Below, piece by piece: positions 60,045-64,000 of a stretch of DNA of 64,000 nt. The notes below the pieces were generated by a model. The model ran no database searches and was not told the origin of the DNA. It saw only the letters and a list, made by a program, of their open reading frames with translations. The stretch comes from Acinetobacter lactucae (GTDB lineage: Bacteria; Pseudomonadota; Gammaproteobacteria; Pseudomonadales; Moraxellaceae): contig NZ_LRPE01000007.1 of NCBI RefSeq assembly GCF_001605885.1, positions 62,001 to 126,000 of the forward strand. The letters are read 5' to 3'. How positions within the stretch are numbered: the stretch's first letter is position 1; every line of letters starts with the position of its first letter. The position numbers were made by a program, and so were the translations under genes.

Positions 60045-61274
60045 TTATGCATCCCACTTCTTGAAAATAAGGCAAGCGTTAACGCCGCCAAAACCAAAAC
60101 TGTTACTCATTACAGTATTCAATTTTGCATCACGTTTTTCAAGTACGATATCAAAAGGTTTTGCGCCTTCATCAAGTTCAGTTACGTTGATGTTTGGTGC
60201 AATAAAGTCATTTTGCATCATTAGTACAGAGTAAATAGCTTCTTGTACACCAGCGGCACCCAAGCTATGGCCTGTCATCGATTTGGTCGAGCTAAGAGGA
60301 GGTACTTTACCTTCACCAAATGCACGCTCCATTGCTTTAAGTTCTGTAATATCACCAGCTGGAGTAGAAGTACCATGTGTATTTACATAGTCAATTTTTT
60401 CTACGCCATGTTGCTTAGCTTCTTCAAGTGCCATTAATACACAACGTGTAGCACCTTCACCACTTGGAGCAACCATATCTGCGCCATCACTGTTCGCAGC
60501 ATAACCTACTACTTCAGCTAAAATGTTCGCACCACGTGCTTGAGCATGCTCAAGTGATTCAAGTACTACGAAACCACCACCGCCAGCAATAACGAAGCCG
60601 TCACGGTCTGCTGAATATGGGCGAGAAGCTGTTTCTGGAGAGTCGTTATATTTCGAGCAAAGTGCGCCCATTGCATCAAACAATAAACTTTGAGACCAGT
60701 GATCTTCTTCACCGCCACCAGCAAGCATAAGGTCTTGTTTGCCAAGTTGAATCAAATTGTACGCATAACCAATTGCATCTGCAGAAGTTGCGCAAGCACT
60801 AGTAATAGTATGAGAAATACCTTGTAGTTTAAATGCAACACCGACGTTCGCAGTAATAGTGTTTGACATGTTACGTGGCACGAAGAATGGGCCTACTTTA
60901 CGTGCGCCTTTAGTTTCTAATAATTCTGTCATTTCAACAACAGAAGCAGTTGAGCCACCACCTGAACCACCTGCAATACCATAACGTGGGTTACCGCTAA
61001 GTTGCTCAGGAGTAAGTCCTGCATGTTCAACTGCAGCTACAGCAGCGTTGTAGGCATACATCGCACATACGCCCATAAAGCGTTTTAATTTACGATCGAT
61101 ATTATCAAATTCTTGGTCTGCAGCAGCGCTAACATGACTTTTAAAATTGAGTTCAGCATAAGTTGGGTTAAAACGTGTCCCGGAGATTCCATTTTGAAGT
61201 GAGTGAGTAACTGCTTCTAAAGAGTTACCGATACATGAGTTAATACCCATACCAGTGATTACAACACGTTTCAT
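60045..61274 (-). CDS. fabB: Beta-ketoacyl-ACP synthase I, FabB-like
   Basis: This condensing enzyme elongates acyl-ACP with malonyl-ACP. The 409-residue protein has the Cys-His-His triad: the cysteine in TSACATSADAIGYA, and histidines in DYVNTHGTSTPAGD and TGHSLGAAGVQEA. SNSFGFGGVNACLIF ends it. FabB rather than FabF is favoured by the beginning RVVITGMGINSCIG and the ACATSADAIG segment. It is remote from the fabD-fabG-acpP cluster at 21205. Confidence 0.93.
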   Translation of the reverse strand: MKRVVITGMGINSCIGNSLEAVTHSLQNGISGTRFNPTYAELNFKSHVSAAADQEFDNIDRKLKRFMGVCAMYAYNAAVAAVEHAGLTPEQLSGNPRYGIAGGSGGGSTASVVEMTELLETKGARKVGPFFVPRNMSNTITANVGVAFKLQGISHTITSACATSADAIGYAYNLIQLGKQDLMLAGGGEEDHWSQSLLFDAMGALCSKYNDSPETASRPYSADRDGFVIAGGGGFVVLESLEHAQARGANILAEVVGYAANSDGADMVAPSGEGATRCVLMALEEAKQHGVEKIDYVNTHGTSTPAGDITELKAMERAFGEGKVPPLSSTKSMTGHSLGAAGVQEAIYSVLMMQNDFIAPNINVTELDEGAKPFDIVLEKRDAKLNTVMSNSFGFGGVNACLIFKKWDA

Positions 61275-61573
61275 CTACAGGTCCCTTTATGGTGATATTA
61301 AGAGTCTATCGTGTTCAACAGCTATGAAAATGAATAGGAGAATATAGCTGTAAGAAAACGAGACTCATGTTTTTCGTTGTTAACATGATAGCAGAAAGGT
61401 TTTTTATTTCTTATGGCAAATCTTTATGACAATTTTACATTTAAAAAAAATAACCAAATACATAGTATGTTGCATTTAGGGTTAACTAAAATACACACAT
61501 TCAAGTTGAGATAAATCCACATTCCACCTAGTATTTATCTCTAATTAGATAAATTAAAAAATCGAGGTACTTG

Positions 61574-62893
61574 ATGACAAAATTTAATAATAATCAATCT
61601 GACAATTTGTTTTCTCAGGTCTTCGGAGTGGCTAAAAAGCTCAGTTCTACAGGATTGAGTATCTTACAACAGAACCAATCAGGTGACGTCAGTAAGGTAA
61701 TTGAACCAATCCCAACTGGAAAAACTGTTGAAGGTAGATCGAGAACAAAAAGCCCATTTGAAGTTGAGCAATATGAAAGTCCTCAACAAATGCTAAGAGA
61801 ACATTTACCAAAAGTCACACGTCAGGTGTTTGGACGACATTTTAAAAAAGTAAATGGTGTTGCAACATTTCTTTCACCGGATTGGGATGAAAAAATCTCA
61901 GGTTATTTATTTGATTGGCTAAATGACTTTAGTTCGAAAAGTACCTTAACTGAAAAAATTTTAGAAGAAGCTGGTGCTAAAGATTTATTTGAATTAACTA
62001 AAGATACGGGTCGTTCTCAACGACTAAGTCAGGCACTTATCGAACAAAACAAACTCATTGCGACTGTACAAGGTGCAATTACAGGCATTTCTGGGGTAGT
62101 GGGTGCAGCAGTAGATATTCCAGTTTCATTAGTTTTAGTTTTAAGAACTATTTACCAGACAGGAAGATCACATGGCTTCGATCTTTTAGAAGCTACTGAC
62201 CAAGATGTTGTCGAGTTTATTTTTAAAGAAGTTGATATTAGTCTGATTGCAGAGAAGCAAACCCTCTTGTTGGCTTTAAAAACATTACGAAATATGTTGG
62301 AAACCCAAGATATTCATCAATTTCAGCAAGTATTGGGGTCAACCACGGATGTAGACACTTTGAAAAAATGGCTAACAGATGAAGATGGTGAGTTTAAATG
62401 GGAATGGTTAAACCGTATTCCTAAACTGTCTGCTTTTGGTAAGTTTACGCCAGTTGCGGGAGCAGTTTTAAGCGCGGTATACAGCTGGAAATTACAAGAA
62501 GATGTAGGCCATAAAGCTCAAGCAATTTTTGGAGCTGCAAGACATTATTTAAATGAGCATCCAAGTGAGCATTTATCTCCGCTACAAGCCTATTATGCTG
62601 CAGTTACACTCATCCAAAAAGCGAGCCCAAGACTTTTAAATATAGGTGAAGATGGCAATATTCAGGCTGCTCATCATCATAAAGTAGAAAATCATGAGGT
62701 GATTTCAAAAGTTTCTATTGTGTTAAAGCCTACTGACGGCCAAAAGAGTGAAGAAAAAATTCAGGAAAATGTTCATCAGGGCCTTGAAAAACTTGCTGAC
62801 AAGCATGTAGCAGAGCATGAGCATACTGAGCAAAAGCCAGCTTTAACCCCAGAAGATGACGACGAGATATTGGAGGATAAAAAATACTCTTAA
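61574..62893 (+). CDS. EcsC-family protein
   Basis: The protein has 439 residues from ATG 61574 (MTKFNNNQSDN), preceded by the ribosome site gaggt; a TTG 3 bases earlier is not needed. The EcsC domain spans about residues 130-330, with VGAAVDIPVSLVLVLRTIYQ as the hallmark hydrophobic segment. The N-terminal 60 residues are polar and low in complexity, and the C-terminus is strongly acidic (ALTPEDDDEILEDKKYS). The family was named after a Bacillus ecs operon gene and has no settled function. It lies 200 bases before the str operon. Confidence 0.83.
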   Translation: MTKFNNNQSDNLFSQVFGVAKKLSSTGLSILQQNQSGDVSKVIEPIPTGKTVEGRSRTKSPFEVEQYESPQQMLREHLPKVTRQVFGRHFKKVNGVATFLSPDWDEKISGYLFDWLNDFSSKSTLTEKILEEAGAKDLFELTKDTGRSQRLSQALIEQNKLIATVQGAITGISGVVGAAVDIPVSLVLVLRTIYQTGRSHGFDLLEATDQDVVEFIFKEVDISLIAEKQTLLLALKTLRNMLETQDIHQFQQVLGSTTDVDTLKKWLTDEDGEFKWEWLNRIPKLSAFGKFTPVAGAVLSAVYSWKLQEDVGHKAQAIFGAARHYLNEHPSEHLSPLQAYYAAVTLIQKASPRLLNIGEDGNIQAAHHHKVENHEVISKVSIVLKPTDGQKSEEKIQENVHQGLEKLADKHVAEHEHTEQKPALTPEDDDEILEDKKYS

Positions 62894-62973
62894 CAATACG
62901 CTTACAATGATAAGGTTTAAAAAGTGGAACTAACCTCCATTTAAATTTGTAAATCGTCCTGTCAAACATTGAT

Positions 62974-63010
62974 ATGGTCAACATTTGGTAAGTATTGCCG
63001 TGTTGACCAT
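62974..63010. repeat. Inverted repeat overlapping the rpsL -35
   Basis: ATGGTCAACA (62974-62983) and TGTTGACCAT (63001-63010) are exact complements with a 17-base loop. Five T follow. The right arm contains the -35 TTGACC of the rpsL promoter. It may be the terminator of the EcsC gene, an operator for rpsL, or both. Confidence 0.7.
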
Positions 63011-63031
63011 TTTTGCATCTTGGCTTACAAT
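63003..63031 (+). promoter_or_regulatory. Promoter of the rpsL (str) operon
   Basis: TTGACC (63003-63008), a 17-base spacer and TACAAT (63026-63031). This is close to the sigma-70 consensus and lies about 60 bases upstream of the rpsL ATG. Confidence 0.85.
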
Positions 63032-63093
63032 TATGTGCCCTTAAAAAGAGGTATTTTCTTTTTAAGGTTTTTTAATAACGGGAGAATTGCCAT

Positions 63094-63468
63094 ATGGCAA
63101 CAACGAATCAGTTGATCCGTAAGGGTCGTACGACTTTGGTTGAAAAATCCAAAGTTCCTGCGTTGAAGGCTTGTCCACAACGTCGTGGTGTTTGTACACG
63201 TGTTTATACAACTACACCTAAAAAACCTAACTCAGCTATGCGTAAGGTTTGCCGTGTTCGCTTAACTTCAGGTTTTGAAGTATCTAGCTACATCGGTGGT
63301 GAAGGCCATAACTTACAAGAGCACAGTGTTGTTCTTATCCGTGGTGGTCGTGTTAAAGACTTACCGGGTGTACGTTACCATACCGTTCGTGGTTCATTAG
63401 ACTGTGCTGGTGTTAAAGATCGTAATCAATCACGTTCTAAATACGGTACTAAGCGTCCTAAGAAGTAA
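63094..63468 (+). CDS. rpsL: 30S ribosomal protein S12
   Basis: S12 sits at the decoding centre. The 124 residues include [39 protein letters not shown] and [20 protein letters not shown]. The lysine in TPKKPNSA and the lysine in [11 protein letters not shown], at the sites where streptomycin-resistance changes are known, are both the wild-type residue. It is the first gene of the str operon. Confidence 0.98.
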   Translation: MATTNQLIRKGRTTLVEKSKVPALKACPQRRGVCTRVYTTTPKKPNSAMRKVCRVRLTSGFEVSSYIGGEGHNLQEHSVVLIRGGRVKDLPGVRYHTVRGSLDCAGVKDRNQSRSKYGTKRPKK

Positions 63469-63569
63469 TTCTAGGAAACTAGTCGAATAAGCCCTTTAGC
63501 GTTTCGCTTGTTTGAATTCTTCATAGATTTGTAATTCAAGCGACGTATAGTAAGGCCAGCGTCGTGTAC

Positions 63570-63610
63570 ATGACACTTGTACAAACTGCTGGATCATCCT
63601 GAAGTGTCAT
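63570..63610 (+). promoter_or_regulatory. Stem-loop between rpsL and rpsG
   Basis: ATGACACTT (63570-63578) and AAGTGTCAT (63602-63610) are perfect complements with a 23-base loop. The structure ends 18 bases before the rpsG ATG. In E. coli, S7 binds the rpsL-rpsG intergenic RNA to repress its own operon; this stem may be the counterpart, though that is inference. Confidence 0.5.
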
Positions 63611-63628
63611 ATTATTAGGTGTATTAAA

Positions 63629-64000
63629 ATGCCAAGACGTCGCGTAGTCGCTGCTCGTGAGATCCTTCCAGATCCAAAATTTAGCAGCCAAACAATCGCT
63701 AAATTCATGAACCACGTAATGCAAGATGGTAAAAAATCTATTGCAGAAAGTATCGTTTACGGTGCTTTAGAACGCGTTCAAGAAAAAAACAAAGTAGACC
63801 CAGTTGAATTTTTCGAGACTACTCTTGAAAAAGTTCGTCCTATGGTTGAAGTAAAAGCACGCCGTGTTGGTGGTGCTACTTATCAAGTACCTATGGAAGT
63901 ACGCCCATCCCGTCGTACTGCCTTAGCTATGCGTTGGTTAGTAGATGCTGCTGCTAAGCGTTCTGAAAAAACGATGGCTTTACGTCTTGCTGGTGAGTTG
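63629..64000 (+). CDS. rpsG: 30S ribosomal protein S7 (3' partial)
   Basis: S7 organises the 3' domain of 16S rRNA and represses the str operon. The visible 124 codons start [11 protein letters not shown] and include [40 protein letters not shown] and [14 protein letters not shown]. The window ends before the stop (the family usually has about 156 residues). The start is ATG 63629, within the str operon downstream of rpsL. Confidence 0.97.

Overview
The window reads as a contiguous piece of the chromosome of an Acinetobacter species, most likely of the A. calcoaceticus-baumannii group. This rests on the low GC content, an Smc/ScpAB condensin system, HemJ-type protoporphyrinogen oxidase, the smc-zipA-ligA order, rpmF followed directly by fabD-fabG-acpP, and a carnitine oxygenase cluster (cntA/cntB) whose CntA carries the Glu205 known from A. 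baumannii. No transposase, prophage, CRISPR array or obvious pseudogene was seen. The first gene (smc) and the last (rpsG) are cut by the window edges.

Layout. 1-6577: smc (5' partial), zipA and ligA (condensin, divisome, NAD-dependent ligase). 6830-8777: a bacterioferritin lacking the haem-ligand methionine, and an MFS permease behind an unusual hairpin leader. 8847-11119 (minus): trehalose synthesis, otsB-otsA. 11475-16130: biotin operon with a BioH-like esterase, bioA, bioF, bioC, bioD; bioB is absent. 16192-20136 (minus): rluB, scpB-scpA, a YciO-like protein and epmC. 20233-23243: yceD-rpmF and fabD-fabG-acpP. 23428-26203: a BON/LysM protein, thiD, a Gph-like HAD phosphatase, and ribB under an FMN riboswitch. 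26621-28953: a DUF2157-type membrane protein coupled to a GDYXXLXY protein. 29008-35082 (minus): TPR protein, lolB, ispE, four identical tRNA-Gln genes, prs, rplY, pth, then panD. 35171-42254: hemA, dnaG, bamD with a repeat-bearing tail, rluD, pgeF and a flavodoxin-like protein. 42408-45098: a secreted cysteine-paired protein of unknown role, smpB, coaD and a YfhL-like ferredoxin. 45124-45482: RNase P RNA.

45545-55775 is the most accessory-looking part. Two identical tRNA-Met genes, each with a matching -10 region and terminator, bracket about 10 kb holding a complete carnitine-catabolic module: outer-membrane porin, LysR regulator, tartrate/D-malate dehydrogenase, CaiT-like BCCT carrier, alpha/beta hydrolase, CntA oxygenase, semialdehyde dehydrogenase and CntB reductase. 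The inferred route is carnitine to trimethylamine plus malic semialdehyde, then malate, then pyruvate.

55819-64000 returns to core genes: an unknown helical protein overlapping nadE, an HEXXH protein, hemJ, fabB, an EcsC-family protein, and the start of the str operon (rpsL, rpsG). Nothing here is clearly a wholly new system. The best leads are the tRNA-Met-bracketed carnitine island with its unexplained hydrolase, the repeated motif in the BamD tail, the cysteine-paired secreted protein, and several dyads over promoters or next to start sites.
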